Source of the DNA: Streptomyces altiplanensis | Lineage (GTDB): Bacteria > Actinomycetota > Actinomycetes > Streptomycetales > Streptomycetaceae | Direction of reading: 5' to 3' | DNA length: 52,756 nt | NCBI GenBank assembly: GCA_003719395.1 | Contig: RHMC01000034.1 | Location: forward strand, 1-52,756 | Position numbers and translations under genes: made by a program | Part shown: positions 41,656-50,403 of the stretch, piece by piece | How the letters are laid out: every line of letters begins with the position of its first letter | Numbering within the stretch: position 1 is the first letter of the stretch | The notes under the pieces: model-generated | What the model was told of the DNA's origin: nothing | What the model saw: the letters and a program-made list of their open reading frames with translations, nothing else | Databases searched by the model: none

Positions 41656-41749
41656 CGGCGGGGGCAGGACGCCCGGCGACAAGGACATCCAGCGGGTCCG
41701 GAACGGTTTCCCGCCGGCCGGTCCTGGCGCGGGTCCATACCGGCCGGCG

Positions 41750-42405
41750 ATGCCGCCCGTGCCGTCGGGCCCCTGACCCGCGTCTGAGGGAGCAGCTGGT
41801 CGTCGATCTCGTGTCGGCGGCCTTCAAGAACGCGCGTGCACTGCTCACCGGTGCTCGGGCCGTTCGGGATGAACACGAGTGACCGTCGGCCTTCTCCCTG
41901 GCTGCGCCGGCTCTTGAAGAGACCGGCAAGGCGGGCTTGTGCATGGTGATGCTCGCCACGCCTCCCGCCGGACGCGAGGAATTCCGCCCAGGGTTCAGCA
42001 AGGTGTTCACGGACCACCAGGCGAAAGCGGCCTTCGCGCACCTGGTTCCGGCGATGGCCGCTGATGGGGTGCCGGTCACCCGGGAGCAGACAATTGATGA
42101 CGTCATCACGCCCGCCCGCCGGACCGGCGCGGTGAAGTTCCGCGGCCTGTACGTCGGCTACTACGCCGATGCCGCTCAGGAAAAGTTCCTCGCCGAGCAG
42201 GTCTCCGCAGGCGAGGCCCACCGCGCGCTGCCGATGGGGAACGGCTTCCCCCGGTGCTGTCTCCCCATGACGGGTGACCACGTCACGCGGGACTGGCCTC
42301 GGACACGAGGACGACCTCAGCCGTACGGCCAGAACCCTGCCAGGTTCAGCCAAGGCGAGGCCAGAAGCCACAACGGCTCCGTCGTGAGCTACGAGGTGCT
42401 GTCTC
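41750..42405 (+). pseudogene. Decayed AbiV-like (HEPN) gene
   Basis: In one frame, EQLVVDLVSAAFKNARALLT and GARAVRDEHE are followed by TGA (41880-41882) and then, still in frame, by PSAFSLAAPALEETGKAGLC, KVFTDHQAKAAFAHLVPAM and AVKFRGLYVGYYADAAQ. The LALEExGKA helix and the RGLYVDY block are hallmarks of the AbiV abortive-infection family, whose core is a HEPN-like helical domain. The TGA stands where CGA (Arg) would fit, and the apparent start (ATG 41750) is in another frame. The C-terminal part overlaps the next gene on the opposite strand. I read it as a disabled AbiV homologue; the family call is from memory of its motifs. Confidence 0.5.
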
Positions 42406-42416
42406 CGATCTCGCAA

Positions 42417-43178
42417 TCAGCCGCGTTCGAAGCAGTGAGAGCGGCCGATGACGGAGAAGCCGCGGCGCTCGTACCAGTGTCGTGGCCAGTCCGTCGCATC
42501 AGCGGTCAGGAACCGGGTACCGCAGCCCTTGCCGGCGGCCAGGCGCAAGGCGGTGGTCAGGACGGCATCGGCGTAACCGCGTCCGAGATGGGCCTCCGAG
42601 GTGATCAGGTCCTCGATCTGGGCTGTGCCGGTTGCCGGGTCCAGATAGAGGTCGGCCCATGAGGCGACCTCGCCCTCCTCCGTACGGGCACCGAGGAAGT
42701 GAACGACGTCGGCCCCGCGCCGGCGAGCCTCGCGTCGGTCGACGAGATGGCGTACGACCTCGTCGCCGACGTCCGGAAGAAGGCCCCGCCATCGCCGGGC
42801 GAGCGGGACACGTATCGCGTCGAGGTCCATCTCCTCCGCGGGTCCGCCGGCCGGCACCGGGCCCGCGTGCAGCATGACCAGATAGGTGGAGTGGGTGTAT
42901 CCGGCCCGGATCAACGGCTCTGCGCACGCCATTGCGACTTCGTCGTCAAGGACGGAGATCAGTCGGTGAGGCAGATGCCCCAGCGCCTCCTCCGCGATGG
43001 CGGGCACCGCCCCGGAGTCGACGGCCGTGTCGATGACGACCTGGTTGTTCGCGCGGGAATGCGCGAAGGCGTCGTCATATACGGCGAACCCGCCCGGGAG
43101 GTCGACGGTGCGCGCGGCCTGGCGGCGGGCGAAGGTCGTCAGGAAGGAGTTGATCCGCTGCAGTTCCGGGTTCGGCAT
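42417..43178 (-). CDS. GNAT family N-acetyltransferase (two-lobed)
   Basis: A 253-residue protein. The N-terminal lobe reads RQAARTVDLPGGFAVYDDAF and HSRANNQVVIDT; the C-terminal GNAT lobe has VASWADLYLDPATGTAQIED with LITSEAHLGRGYADAVLTTA as acetyl-CoA site and HWYERRGFSVIGRSHCFERG at the end. This is a common actinobacterial acetyltransferase group without a known substrate. A GTG-free start, ATG 43178, precedes PNPELQRINSFLTTFA. It is convergent with the AbiV relic. Confidence 0.9.
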   Translation of the reverse strand: MPNPELQRINSFLTTFARRQAARTVDLPGGFAVYDDAFAHSRANNQVVIDTAVDSGAVPAIAEEALGHLPHRLISVLDDEVAMACAEPLIRAGYTHSTYLVMLHAGPVPAGGPAEEMDLDAIRVPLARRWRGLLPDVGDEVVRHLVDRREARRRGADVVHFLGARTEEGEVASWADLYLDPATGTAQIEDLITSEAHLGRGYADAVLTTALRLAAGKGCGTRFLTADATDWPRHWYERRGFSVIGRSHCFERG

Positions 43179-43714
43179 GGGGGGAGCGTAGGCGACTGGG
43201 GATCATGGCCGCATGCGAACGGCTTCCATGGGCTCAGAACACTCCGGTCGCCCCGTTGTGGCTTTTGGCCTCACCTTGGCCGGCCCCCTGCCGCGCGGCG
43301 GGCGCGTCGTCGGCCAGGCCCGCGTCGGCGAGGACGGACAGCTGCACCGTGTGCCCGATGCCCTCTGCCCACTGCCCACTGCCCACGCGTCGTGCAGGAC
43401 CCGGCGCACCGCGGTACGGGCCTGCAGCTCGGCGGTGTCACCCCCCTCTCCTCCGTGATCCTGCTGGCCTTCGCCGGGATCATCGCCACATCTTGACCTG
43501 CCGTCCACGGCCTCGCGTTGCCGGCCCGTGCCGGCATCAAGCGAACTGCGCGCACAACGCCGGCGCCCGCTCCGGCCAGTCGAGGTACAGAGCCACCACG
43601 TCGGGGACCTCGTCCACGAAGAACGGGTCGGTGGACTGAGCCCGCATCCACCCACCCAGCACCTGACACTCGTGCTCGGACCACACCGGCTCAGCCGACC
43701 GTACCCCCGGACGC
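43179..43714. other. Intergenic stretch with no clear gene
   Basis: About 535 bases. It holds three copies of CTGCCCA at 43365-43385 and a short hydrophobic reading GVTPLSSVILLAFAGIIA on the plus strand near 43435-43490 that may be the end of a lost membrane protein. Nothing firm. Confidence 0.3.
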
Positions 43715-43719
43715 CCCGT

Positions 43720-43905
43720 GCGTATCATCGGCTGGTTCCGCTGCTGCCGGGTGTGGACGGACGGGTCGCCGTGGCGTGACCTGCCGGAACGGTACGGGCC
43801 GTGGCAGACGGTGTATGAACGCTTCGCCCACTGAGCGGCGGACGGAACCCGGGCCGCCTTCTTGAGCGGGCCCAGGTCCGGGGCGACTCCGCCGGATCGG
43901 CCGCC
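43720..43905 (+). pseudogene. IS5-type transposase relic
   Basis: The plus strand reads VWTDGSPWRDLPERYGPWQT and VYERFAH, then TGA where Trp is expected, followed in frame by AADGT. This is the N-terminal block GSPWRDLPERYGPWxTVYxRFxxWxxDGT of IS5-family transposases. Only about 50 codons remain. It is a different lineage from the relic at 6941. Confidence 0.65.
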
Positions 43906-43935
43906 CGCCACCTCGCCGGGCTCACCCCACCCCTC

Positions 43936-44433
43936 TCATCCTGTGGCCGCGTGAGCCCGGCGTGAACGATCACCAGCCGGTCCTCGGGCCGGCTTGCGCA
44001 CCATGAATACGTCCACCGGATCCTCGGTCTCGCGTGTGAACCCATGCCGCTCGTACAGCCGCCGGGCCGGACTGCCCTGCAGAACGTTCAGCCGGACAAG
44101 GGTGCCGTTGTGGTCGCATCGCTCCAGCAGCCCGCTCAGCACACCCGCACCGATGCCCCTGCCCTGCAGATGCGGAGCCAGATAGAAGTGTTCCAGCCAG
44201 TGGGCGTCCTCAGCCTGTCGCAGCGCCACACAGCCTGCGAACGCGCCGCCCACCTCGATCACCCAGGTGTGCGTCGGATCGAATCCGTCCCGCAGCCGCT
44301 GCCGCACCCGCTGCTCGTCGTACCGCCCGAGCCGCTCGAGGTCGTCCCGCAGCACCAGGGCACGCAACTCGGCCACCGCCTCCACGTCCGTCACCGACGC
44401 CGGCCGGATATCCCAGTCCATCATGATCGTCAC
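43936..44433 (-). CDS. GNAT family N-acetyltransferase
   Basis: A 165-residue acetyltransferase: IRPASVTDVEAVAELRALVL, then LEHFYLAPHLQGRGIGAGVL as the acetyl-CoA binding motif and VLQGSPARRLYERHGFTRET at the end. The start is GTG 44433 or the ATGs a few codons in; none has a strong ribosome site. The C-terminal tail (GPAGDRSRRAHAATG) is not conserved. The gene is divergent from the ArsR-VOC pair. Substrate unknown. Confidence 0.88.
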   Translation of the reverse strand: MTIMMDWDIRPASVTDVEAVAELRALVLRDDLERLGRYDEQRVRQRLRDGFDPTHTWVIEVGGAFAGCVALRQAEDAHWLEHFYLAPHLQGRGIGAGVLSGLLERCDHNGTLVRLNVLQGSPARRLYERHGFTRETEDPVDVFMVRKPARGPAGDRSRRAHAATG

Positions 44434-44556
44434 GCTACCGCGCCGGACTCACCCCGGTTTCGTCGATTCTCCGGCTCTACGGGACCACGCGGTGTTTGCC
44501 GGACAGGTCTTACGGCGCGCCTCTTCGGTCAGGCAACGCCAGAACACCCGACTTGA

Positions 44557-44578
44557 TAGGCAAGTATCTACTTGCCTA
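44557..44578 (+). promoter_or_regulatory. Perfect palindromic operator over the ArsR start
   Basis: TAGGCAAGTA (44557-44566) and TACTTGCCTA (44569-44578) are exact reverse complements separated by TC. Within it TATCTA (44565-44570) could be a -10 element for a transcript starting at or near ATG 44578. This is the size and symmetry of an ArsR dimer site, so self-repression is likely. Confidence 0.7.
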
Positions 44579-44589
44579 TGGTGCTGGTC

Positions 44590-44883
44590 ATGGCGGAAGA
44601 TGTCTTCAAGGCACTGGCCGACCCCACCCGTCGACGCATCCTCGACGAGCTGGTGGAACGGGACGGCCAGACCCTGTTCGAGATTTGCACACGACTGGTG
44701 ACCAAACACGGTCTGGGGCTGTCCCGCCAGGCGATCAGCCAGCATCTGGTCGTACTGGAATCCGCGGGCCTCGTCCTTTCGCGGCGCCAGGGCCGCTACA
44801 AGTTCCACGACCTGAACACCGAACCCCTTGAGCACATCGTGACCCGATGGCTCAAGCCCGACGCACCGGAGAACACCCCATGA
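44590..44883 (+). CDS. ArsR-family transcriptional regulator
   Basis: A 97-residue winged-helix repressor: EDVFKALADPTRRRILDELV, the recognition helix region GLSRQAISQHLVVLESAGLV and the wing LSRRQGRYKFHDLNTEPLEH. It lacks the metal-binding Cys motif (ELCVCDL) of arsenic-type members. ATG 44590 fits the family start; ATG 44578 inside the palindrome is an alternative and would suit a leaderless mRNA. The stop overlaps the start of the VOC gene as ATGA, so the two are coupled and the regulator probably controls both. Confidence 0.92.
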   Translation: MAEDVFKALADPTRRRILDELVERDGQTLFEICTRLVTKHGLGLSRQAISQHLVVLESAGLVLSRRQGRYKFHDLNTEPLEHIVTRWLKPDAPENTP

Positions 44884-45266
44884 AGATCCATCTGTCCAGC
44901 GTCTTCGTCGATGACCAGGAGAAGGCCCTGCGCTTCTACACGGATGTGCTGGGCTTCGTGAAGAAGACCGAGGTCCCGCTGGGCGAGGACCGGTGGCTGA
45001 CCGTGGTCTCACCGGAGGATCCCGACGGGACCGAGCTGCTGCTGGAGCCCGACGGCCACCCCGCGGTGAAGCCGTACAAGGCGGCGCTGGTCGAGGACGG
45101 CATTCCGGCCACCTCCTTCGCCGTGGACGACGTGCGTGCGGAGTTCAACCGGCTGCGCGGACTCGGGGTGCGCTTCACCCAGGAGCCGCTGGAGATGGGG
45201 CCGGTCACCACTGCGGTTTTGGACGACACCTGCGGCAACCTGATCCAGATCGTGCACAGCGGGTAA
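44880..45266 (+). CDS. VOC superfamily protein under ArsR control
   Basis: A 128-residue protein: KIHLSSVFVDDQEKALRFYT, DVLGFVKKTEVPLGEDRWLT, the middle ELLLEPDGHPAVKPYKAALV and the end MGPVTTAVLDDTCGNLIQIV. His, Glu and Asn/Asp positions of the two modules could bind a divalent metal as in glyoxalases and dioxygenases. ArsR-VOC pairs are frequent in actinobacteria and usually respond to a small toxic or signalling molecule. The gene is followed by a hairpin. Substrate unknown. Confidence 0.92.
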   Translation: MKIHLSSVFVDDQEKALRFYTDVLGFVKKTEVPLGEDRWLTVVSPEDPDGTELLLEPDGHPAVKPYKAALVEDGIPATSFAVDDVRAEFNRLRGLGVRFTQEPLEMGPVTTAVLDDTCGNLIQIVHSG

Positions 45267-45275
45267 GGGCCGGCG

Positions 45276-45303
45276 CCGACCGCGATCCACTGTCCGCGGT
45301 CGG
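45276..45303 (+). terminator. Hairpin after ArsR-VOC
   Basis: CCGACCGCG (45276-45284) pairs perfectly with CGCGGTCGG (45295-45303) around a ten-base loop, ten bases past the VOC stop. Confidence 0.6.
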
Positions 45304-45578
45304 GTAGCGAGGTGGGGTCACGTTGATGTCCCAGCCGGTTCCGCTCGCAGCATCGGCGGCGGCCTGGACGTGCTGGAGAAGCCGTTCCCACTGCCGGATC
45401 CCCCAGTCCTGGAGGTACCGGCTCCTCTCGCCCATCCCGCGATCATCGCAAACAGCACTGACAGCGCCACCGGAACGCACGGCTACCGCCTCGCTGTTCA
45501 GTAACGCGACTCCATGCCCCCTCGTGAAGCCGCGGGGACGCCGCGACAGGGCGAACCCTTGCGGGGGACGGGTCAGAA
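45304..45578. other. Intergenic stretch
   Basis: About 275 bases. A minus-strand frame from 45435 reads MGERSRYLQDWGIRQWERLL, which is protein-like, but it runs into the VOC gene and has no ribosome site or recognised family; a short gene cannot be excluded. Confidence 0.3.
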
Positions 45579-46382
45579 TCAGAAGGAGACCCGGGCCGCA
45601 GCGAGGGCCGCCGCCGCCTCCGCGTCACCCTCGAACACCAGCTCACCGAGGGGCGGACGACCCGAGAGGTGACGAGCGAAAGCGATGGCATCGGCCCGTA
45701 GCGTGACCACCGGAGGACCACTGCCGAGGCGGTAGTGGCCACCGACCGGCCCCGAGAGGTCCAGAAGGCAGGAGGGGCCGGTCCAGCCGAGCGCCAGATC
45801 CAGCAGCACCTGGTTCATGATCTCGCGGTCGTGCGCGTCCAGGACCAGCTCGGTACCGGTGGCATCGCTGATGTCGATGCGGTGCATCCAGGTGTCGCGA
45901 GCGAGAAGCACGTTGTTCATGTACTCCACGGAGTCCTCGGGCAGTGCCTTCGCCTCCGGGAAGATCATGCTCGTGCGCGTCCGGCGCCGCACCGGAGCCG
46001 GCATGCGCGCCAATGAGCGGGCTCCCTTCGGGGCGATGCGAGCGAACTCCTCCATCAGTCGCTCTCCCGGCACTTCTCCGCGATCCTCGACCTGGCTCGC
46101 GTTGTGGCCGTCGAGTGCGCCCAGCTCAGGGTGTGTATGCCGGGCCCGACGGATGCGCGTAATCATGAGCCAGGGTTTGGGCAGCTCTTCGAACTGGCCC
46201 ACCTCGTGGGCGACCATGTCCCGGACGGTCCAACCGGTGCACGCGGTCGGCCTCGACCACGCCTCGGCGTCCAACGAGCTCATCGTCTCGAGCGAGGCGC
46301 GTATCTCGGCCTCGTTGACCGTGCGCGCCCGAGCCGGAGAAGTCCGGGGAATGTCCTCCACAGAGACACTGAGTCCGGCCAT
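45579..46382 (-). CDS. Maleylpyruvate isomerase-family (DinB-like) protein
   Basis: A 267-residue protein of the mycothiol-dependent maleylpyruvate isomerase / DinB fold. The N-terminal four-helix domain has SRPTACTGWTVRDMVAHEVG with a metal-ligand His, and the second metal-site His in LLARDTWMHRIDISDATGTE. The C-terminal alpha-beta domain is of the SCP type (VVTLRADAIAFARHLSGRPP). Members transfer or isomerise with mycothiol as cofactor, though most are uncharacterised. GGAGGTGCCGT before ATG 46382 strongly supports the start. Monocistronic. Confidence 0.88.
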   Translation of the reverse strand: MAGLSVSVEDIPRTSPARARTVNEAEIRASLETMSSLDAEAWSRPTACTGWTVRDMVAHEVGQFEELPKPWLMITRIRRARHTHPELGALDGHNASQVEDRGEVPGERLMEEFARIAPKGARSLARMPAPVRRRTRTSMIFPEAKALPEDSVEYMNNVLLARDTWMHRIDISDATGTELVLDAHDREIMNQVLLDLALGWTGPSCLLDLSGPVGGHYRLGSGPPVVTLRADAIAFARHLSGRPPLGELVFEGDAEAAAALAAARVSF

Positions 46383-46735
46383 ACGGCACCTCCTCGACCT
46401 CCTCGCCCCCTGCATTCGAGGCTAACTCGCTGGACATCTCCCGCTCAGGGGCGCAGCAGAACGCCTGTGCAGAACATGGGCGGCAGCGAGCTGGTCGCCT
46501 TCGCCCCCGCGCCACGCCGCACCGCCACGCGCCACGCCGCACCGCCACGTGCGAGGCCGCCTCCCACATCGCCGAAGTGGCCTCCGTACGTTTCCTGCCT
46601 GTGCGGGCGCGGGGTGCGGGCAGCACGTTGCCCCGGCCGGCCGGCGGTGCGGGACGGCCGGGTGGTCGACGACGGCGCGCTGCTCACACCCCCGGCGCGC
46701 TCCCGGCGAGACCGTGCGGCGAGCCGGCTTCGCGC
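46383..46735. other. Intergenic stretch
   Basis: About 350 bases between the isomerase-like and CGNR genes. It contains CGCCACGCCGCACCGCCACG repeats near 46510-46550 (two imperfect copies). No gene is recognised. Confidence 0.4.
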
Positions 46736-47334
46736 TCAGTCCGCCCTGGACTGGGTGCGGCGGGCGTAGGCGCGGGCCGCGCGGGCGCGGTCGCCGCAGC
46801 GGGTGGAGCACCAGTGGCGGCGGCCGTGCCGCAGCAGGTAGCGGTTGCAGGGAGTGGAGCCGCAGGCGGTGAGGCGTTCGGCGTCGGGAGAGGAGAGCAG
46901 GTCGGCCGCGTCGCGGCGAGGGTCGCCAGAGCGTGGTCGACGATCTCGGTGGTGGGGTGCGGCGCCGCACGGTAAGGGCCGTCCTTCTCGTCCCACTGCA
47001 GCAGCGGGGCCGTGGAAACCCTGGTCAGGGCGTCGTTGACGGCGGACAGGGCGGCGGGGAGAGCGGGAAGCCCGGCGACGCGCGAGGCGAAGAGGGCCCT
47101 GATCTGCTCACGCAGCGAGCGCAGCTGTGTCGCGCACATCTCCTGCATACCGACGTCCACCGGAGCGAGGCCGCGCTCGGTCAGCCATTGATTCGCCTCT
47201 GCGGGGGTCCCGAGGAAGTCGACGAAGTGCCCGCCGGGCAGCGCGACGACGCTGTTGGCGAGGGCCAGGGAGGGGTACTGCTCCGCGCCCGGCGCGGGCT
47301 GCGGGCCGGGCTCGGCACTCACGGTCTCACTCAT
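46736..47334 (-). CDS. ABATE/CGNR zinc-finger regulator (frame-disrupted)
   Basis: About 199 residues. The N-terminal ABATE-type domain reads LALANSVVALPGGHFVDFLG and GTPAEANQWLTERGLAP; after one lost base near 46920 the C-terminal zinc finger follows: LTACGSTPCNRYLLRHGRRH with WCSTRCGDRARAARAYARR. Four Cys in two pairs should bind zinc, and the basic end binds DNA. The family motif CGNR is CGDR here. ATG 47334 is chosen; ATG 47343 is possible. It is divergent from the metallo-hydrolase gene, 90 bases away, and probably regulates it. Confidence 0.82.
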
Positions 47335-47385
47335 GAACCTCATGGTACGGGTTGCATGCATCCATGAGAAGCAACTACGGTCACT

Positions 47386-47413
47386 TCACGGATACACCCC
47401 TACCCATCCGTGA
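47386..47413. promoter_or_regulatory. Inverted repeat between CGNR and metallo-hydrolase genes
   Basis: TCACGGAT (47386-47393) and ATCCGTGA (47406-47413) are perfect complements 12 bases apart, centred in the 90-base divergent region and ending just before the GAGG of the downstream gene. A regulator site is likely; an mRNA hairpin hiding the ribosome site is the alternative. Confidence 0.5.
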
Positions 47414-47424
47414 GGTAAACCTTC

Positions 47425-48212
47425 ATGTCTTCTGCCACCACACCCACCGGCCAGTTTCCCGTCCGTGTCTTCGGCGGCCCGACCGCACTCTTCGAGTACG
47501 GCGGTCTGCGCTTCCTCACCGACCCGACCTTCGACGGCCCCGGCGACTTTCAGGCGCCGCCGTGGTCCTGACCAAGACCGTCCCCTCGCCGCGCGCACCC
47601 GCCGGCCTCGGCCCCGTCGGCGTCGTGCTCCTCTCGCACGACGAACACGCCGACAACCTGGACACCTCCGGGCGGGCCCTGCTCACCGGCATACCCCTCA
47701 CCCTCACCACACCCGGGGGCGGCCGGCGACTCGGCGAGAAAGCCACGGGCCTGGCGGACTGGCAGTCCATCGAGCTCGACCGTCCCGATGGCGGCACGGT
47801 CACCGTCACGGGCGTCCCCGCCGTCCACGGCCCCGGCCCGCGCGAGGAGGTCGAGCCGGTCTGCGGCGAGGTCGTCGGCTTCGTCCTGACCGGGGAAGGA
47901 CTGCCCACCGTCTACGTCAGCGGCGACAACGCCTCCCTCGACGCGGTCAAGGAGATCGCCGAGCGTTTCGCCCCGGTGGACACCGCCATCCTCTTCGCCG
48001 GAGCCCCCCGCTTCGCCGAGGTCTTCGGCGGCGAGCCGATCGTCCTGGACAGCGCCCAGGCCGCTGAAGCCGCCCAGCTCCTCGGCGCCCGCCGCATCGT
48101 CCCCGTCCACTACGACAGCTGGGCCCACTTCACCGAGGGCCGCGACGAGCTGGAGGCCGCCTTCACCGCAGCCGGTCTGGCCGACCGCGTGGACTGGGGA
48201 CACCAGGGCTGA
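47425..48212 (+). CDS. MBL-fold metallo-hydrolase (UlaG-like, frame-disrupted)
   Basis: About 262 residues after restoring a base near 47550. The N-terminus is FPVRVFGGPTALFEYGGLRF then LTDPTFDGPGDFQ, followed by the metal motif VVLLSHDEHADNLDTSGRAL, in which HxHxDH has become SHDEHADN. Further ligands are in VTGVPAVHGPG, YVSGDNASLDAVKEIAERF and RIVPVHYDSWAHFTEGRDEL. This is the metallo-beta-lactamase fold subgroup near UlaG/YtkL (L-ascorbate lactonase-like). ATG 47425 follows GAGGTAAACCTTC. It is divergent from the CGNR regulator. The substrate is unknown. Confidence 0.85.
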
Positions 48213-48245
48213 CCGTCCCCCGCCGGGCCCCCGCCACTCGTTCCT

Positions 48246-48294
48246 GTCCGTGGCGAGGACCTGCCGAGCGTGAAAGCAGGCCCTCGCCACGGAC
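48246..48294 (+). terminator. Long hairpin terminator
   Basis: GTCCGTGGCGAGGACCTGC (48246-48264) pairs with GCAGGCCCTCGCCACGGAC (48276-48294), 19 base pairs with one mismatch and an 11-base loop, 34 bases past the metallo-hydrolase stop. Confidence 0.85.
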
Positions 48295-48322
48295 GCCACC
48301 CACCCCGCAAAGAGGCATTCCC

Positions 48323-48760
48323 ATGCCGCACACCTTTGTCCTGGTCCACGGCACCTGAGGCGGCGGCTGGGTCCGGAACACGGTCGCCCGCTGCTGGAGA
48401 GCCAGGGGTACCGCGCCGTCGCCCCCACCCTGCCGGGCCTTGCGCCGACGACGACCCGATCTCCGTCCTGCTGTCCGACACCGTCCAGTTCCTGGTGACG
48501 GAGAGCGGGACGGAGCTCGGGCGGCGCTGCATCCCATGCCGTTCGCGTACCTGCACGACTCGCCGCCGACCGCCGACGCGGCGACTCCCGGCCTGCCCAC
48601 GACCTGCCTGACCAGCTCCCTCGACCCGACGCTCCCGCGGGGCGGGGAGGGGTGGACGCAGTACACCGCCCGCCTCGGCGCCCATGGCCTCGCCACCCGC
48701 TACGAGAAGACCGCCACCTCATATGAAGCAGCGGCCACACTCGCATCGTTCCCGATCTGA
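48323..48760 (+). pseudogene. Decayed alpha/beta hydrolase
   Basis: From ATG 48323 the frame reads MPHTFVLVHGT, then TGA where Trp (TGG) belongs, then GGGWV. Later pieces lie in other frames: ISVLLSDTVQFLV, and MPFAYLHDSPPTADAATPGL with GEGWTQYTARLGAHGLATRY near the end. These match the N-terminus, lid and C-terminal portion of small alpha/beta hydrolases. The nucleophile region is gone and the whole is about 145 codons against 230-270. It is a clear relic. Confidence 0.7.
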
Positions 48761-48887
48761 GCAAGGTCCGGTTGAAGACGGGCCCCAGCCGGCTCCGTTA
48801 GGCCGGCCGTGCCGACCGGTCCGGGAATGCACAGGTCACACAGGGGTGAACAGCCCGGGAGGAGAAGATCTGTCTCCCCGGCACGCG

Positions 48888-48921
48888 TGCGGGCCCTCCG
48901 ATCGTGATCGAGGGGCCCGCA
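48888..48921 (-). terminator. Terminator of the enolase gene
   Basis: TGCGGGCCCTCCGATC (48888-48903) pairs with GATCGAGGGGCCCGCA (48906-48921), nearly perfect, 14 bases beyond the enolase stop on the minus strand. Confidence 0.75.
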
Positions 48922-48935
48922 CCTCTACCCGCTGC

Positions 48936-50240
48936 TCACGCCCGACGCAGCGCGGAGCGGCCCGCGAAGCGCGCCGATTCGCCCAACTCCTCTTCGATCC
49001 GGATCAGTTGGTTGTACTTCGCCGTACGGTCGGAGCGGGAGAGCGAGCCGGTCTTGATCTGACCGCAACCGGTCGCCACCGCCAGATCCGCGATGGTGGT
49101 GTCCTCCGTCTCGCCCGAGCGGTGCGACATGACAGCCGTCCAGCCCGCCTGATGGGCCGTGGCCACCGCGGCCAGCGCCTCGGTCAGGGTCCCGATCTGA
49201 TTGACCTTGACCAGGACCGAGTTGCCGACGCCGGTACGGATACCCTCGCGCAGCAGTGTCTCGTTGGTGCAGAACACGTCGTCGCCGGTGAGCTGGCAGC
49301 GGTCGCCGACGCGGGTGGTCAGCTCGCGCCAGCCGTCCAGGTCGTTCTCCGCCATCGGGTCCTCGATGGAGACGACCGGGTAGGCGTCGATGAGCTCGGC
49401 CAGGTAGTCGGCGTTCTCGGAGGGGGTGCGGCGCACCCCCTCGCCCGCGTAGTCGTACACACCGTCGCGGAAGAACTCCGACGACGCCGGGTCCATGACC
49501 AGACCGATGTCCGTGCCGGGGCGGTAGCCGGTGCGTTCGATGGCGGTCATCACGAAGTCGAGCGCCTCCTCAGCGGTACGCAGCGCGGGCGCGAAACCGC
49601 CCTCGTCGCCGACGCCCGTGGAGTGTCCGGCGGCCAGCAGATCGCGGCGCAGGGTGTGGAAGACCTCGCTGCCCATGCGGACGGCTTCGGCGAAGGTGTC
49701 CGCGCCCACGGGCGCGATCATGAATTCCTGGAAATCCAGCGGATTGTCGGCGTGGGCGCCGCCGTTGACGATGTTCATCATCGGCAGCGGCAGGAGGTGG
49801 GCGTCGGCGGCGCCGAGGTCGCGGTAGAGGGGCTGGCGGTGGGCCGCCGCGGCGGCCTTGGCGGCGGCGAGGGAGACGCCGAGGATGGCGTTGGCGCCGA
49901 GCCGGGACTTCGTGGCGGTGCCGTCGAGGGCGACCAGCGCGGCATCGAGACCCGCCTGGTCCGCCGCGTCCCGGCCGCGCACGGACGTCGCGATCTCCCC
50001 GTTGACGTGGGCCACCGCGCGGTCGACGCCCTTGCCGTGCCAGCGCGCGGAGTCTCCGTCGCGCAGTTCCACGGCCTCCCGGGCACCGGTGGAGGCGCCG
50101 GAGGGGACAGCCGCGCGCCCCAGGGAACCGTCCGCCACGACGTCGACCTCGACCGTGGGATTGCCCCGGCTGTCGATGATCCGGCGGGCGGTGACGGTCT
50201 CGATGGCGGCGTTGACGGTTCCGACTGCCTTTGCGGACAT
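48936..50240 (-). CDS. eno: Enolase (phosphopyruvate hydratase), probable second copy
   Basis: A 434-residue enolase, the normal length, converting 2-phosphoglycerate to phosphoenolpyruvate in the cytoplasm. Recognisable blocks: [64 protein letters not shown], the metal ligands in [24 protein letters not shown] and [10 protein letters not shown], Lys in [11 protein letters not shown] and the signature [31 protein letters not shown] precedes ATG 50240. The usual housekeeping eno lies near ftsB-like genes; here it faces a MarR regulator in an accessory region, so it is probably a conditionally expressed paralogue. Confidence 0.96.
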   Translation of the reverse strand: MSAKAVGTVNAAIETVTARRIIDSRGNPTVEVDVVADGSLGRAAVPSGASTGAREAVELRDGDSARWHGKGVDRAVAHVNGEIATSVRGRDAADQAGLDAALVALDGTATKSRLGANAILGVSLAAAKAAAAAHRQPLYRDLGAADAHLLPLPMMNIVNGGAHADNPLDFQEFMIAPVGADTFAEAVRMGSEVFHTLRRDLLAAGHSTGVGDEGGFAPALRTAEEALDFVMTAIERTGYRPGTDIGLVMDPASSEFFRDGVYDYAGEGVRRTPSENADYLAELIDAYPVVSIEDPMAENDLDGWRELTTRVGDRCQLTGDDVFCTNETLLREGIRTGVGNSVLVKVNQIGTLTEALAAVATAHQAGWTAVMSHRSGETEDTTIADLAVATGCGQIKTGSLSRSDRTAKYNQLIRIEEELGESARFAGRSALRRA

Positions 50241-50318
50241 GGGAGTTCCTCCCCGTTGTCGTGTGCCGTGGCCCTGGCTGCGACAACGCTGGCGCTGAGC
50301 CCGACAGCACCAAACAGT

Positions 50319-50382
50319 ACAGCAATGCTGATCAGTTTTGCTGTACAGCATTGCTGTGCAGGTCAGGTGCACAGCTTTGCTG
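50319..50382. promoter_or_regulatory. Three evenly spaced dyads between eno and marR
   Basis: CAGCAATGCTG (50320-50330), ACAGCATTGCTGT (50345-50357) and CAGCTTTGCTG (50372-50382) are each palindromic. Their centres, 50325, 50351 and 50377, are exactly 26 bases apart, about two and a half helical turns. They fill the region between the divergent eno and marR genes and should be MarR sites controlling both. Confidence 0.75.
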
Positions 50383-50403
50383 GCCAACGGGGTAAAGTGC
50401 CCT

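Noticed and set aside
43365..43385. Three copies of CTGCCCA, considered as a functional repeat or CRISPR-like unit.
   Set aside because: Seven-base copies without spacers are simple slippage. No CRISPR array or cas gene is seen anywhere in the window.
45205..45435. A small minus-strand protein beginning MGERSRYLQDWGIRQW.
   Set aside because: The N-terminal part looks protein-like, but it runs into the convergent VOC gene with an Arg/Cys-rich end, has no ribosome site and no known family. It was kept only as a note on the intergenic stretch.
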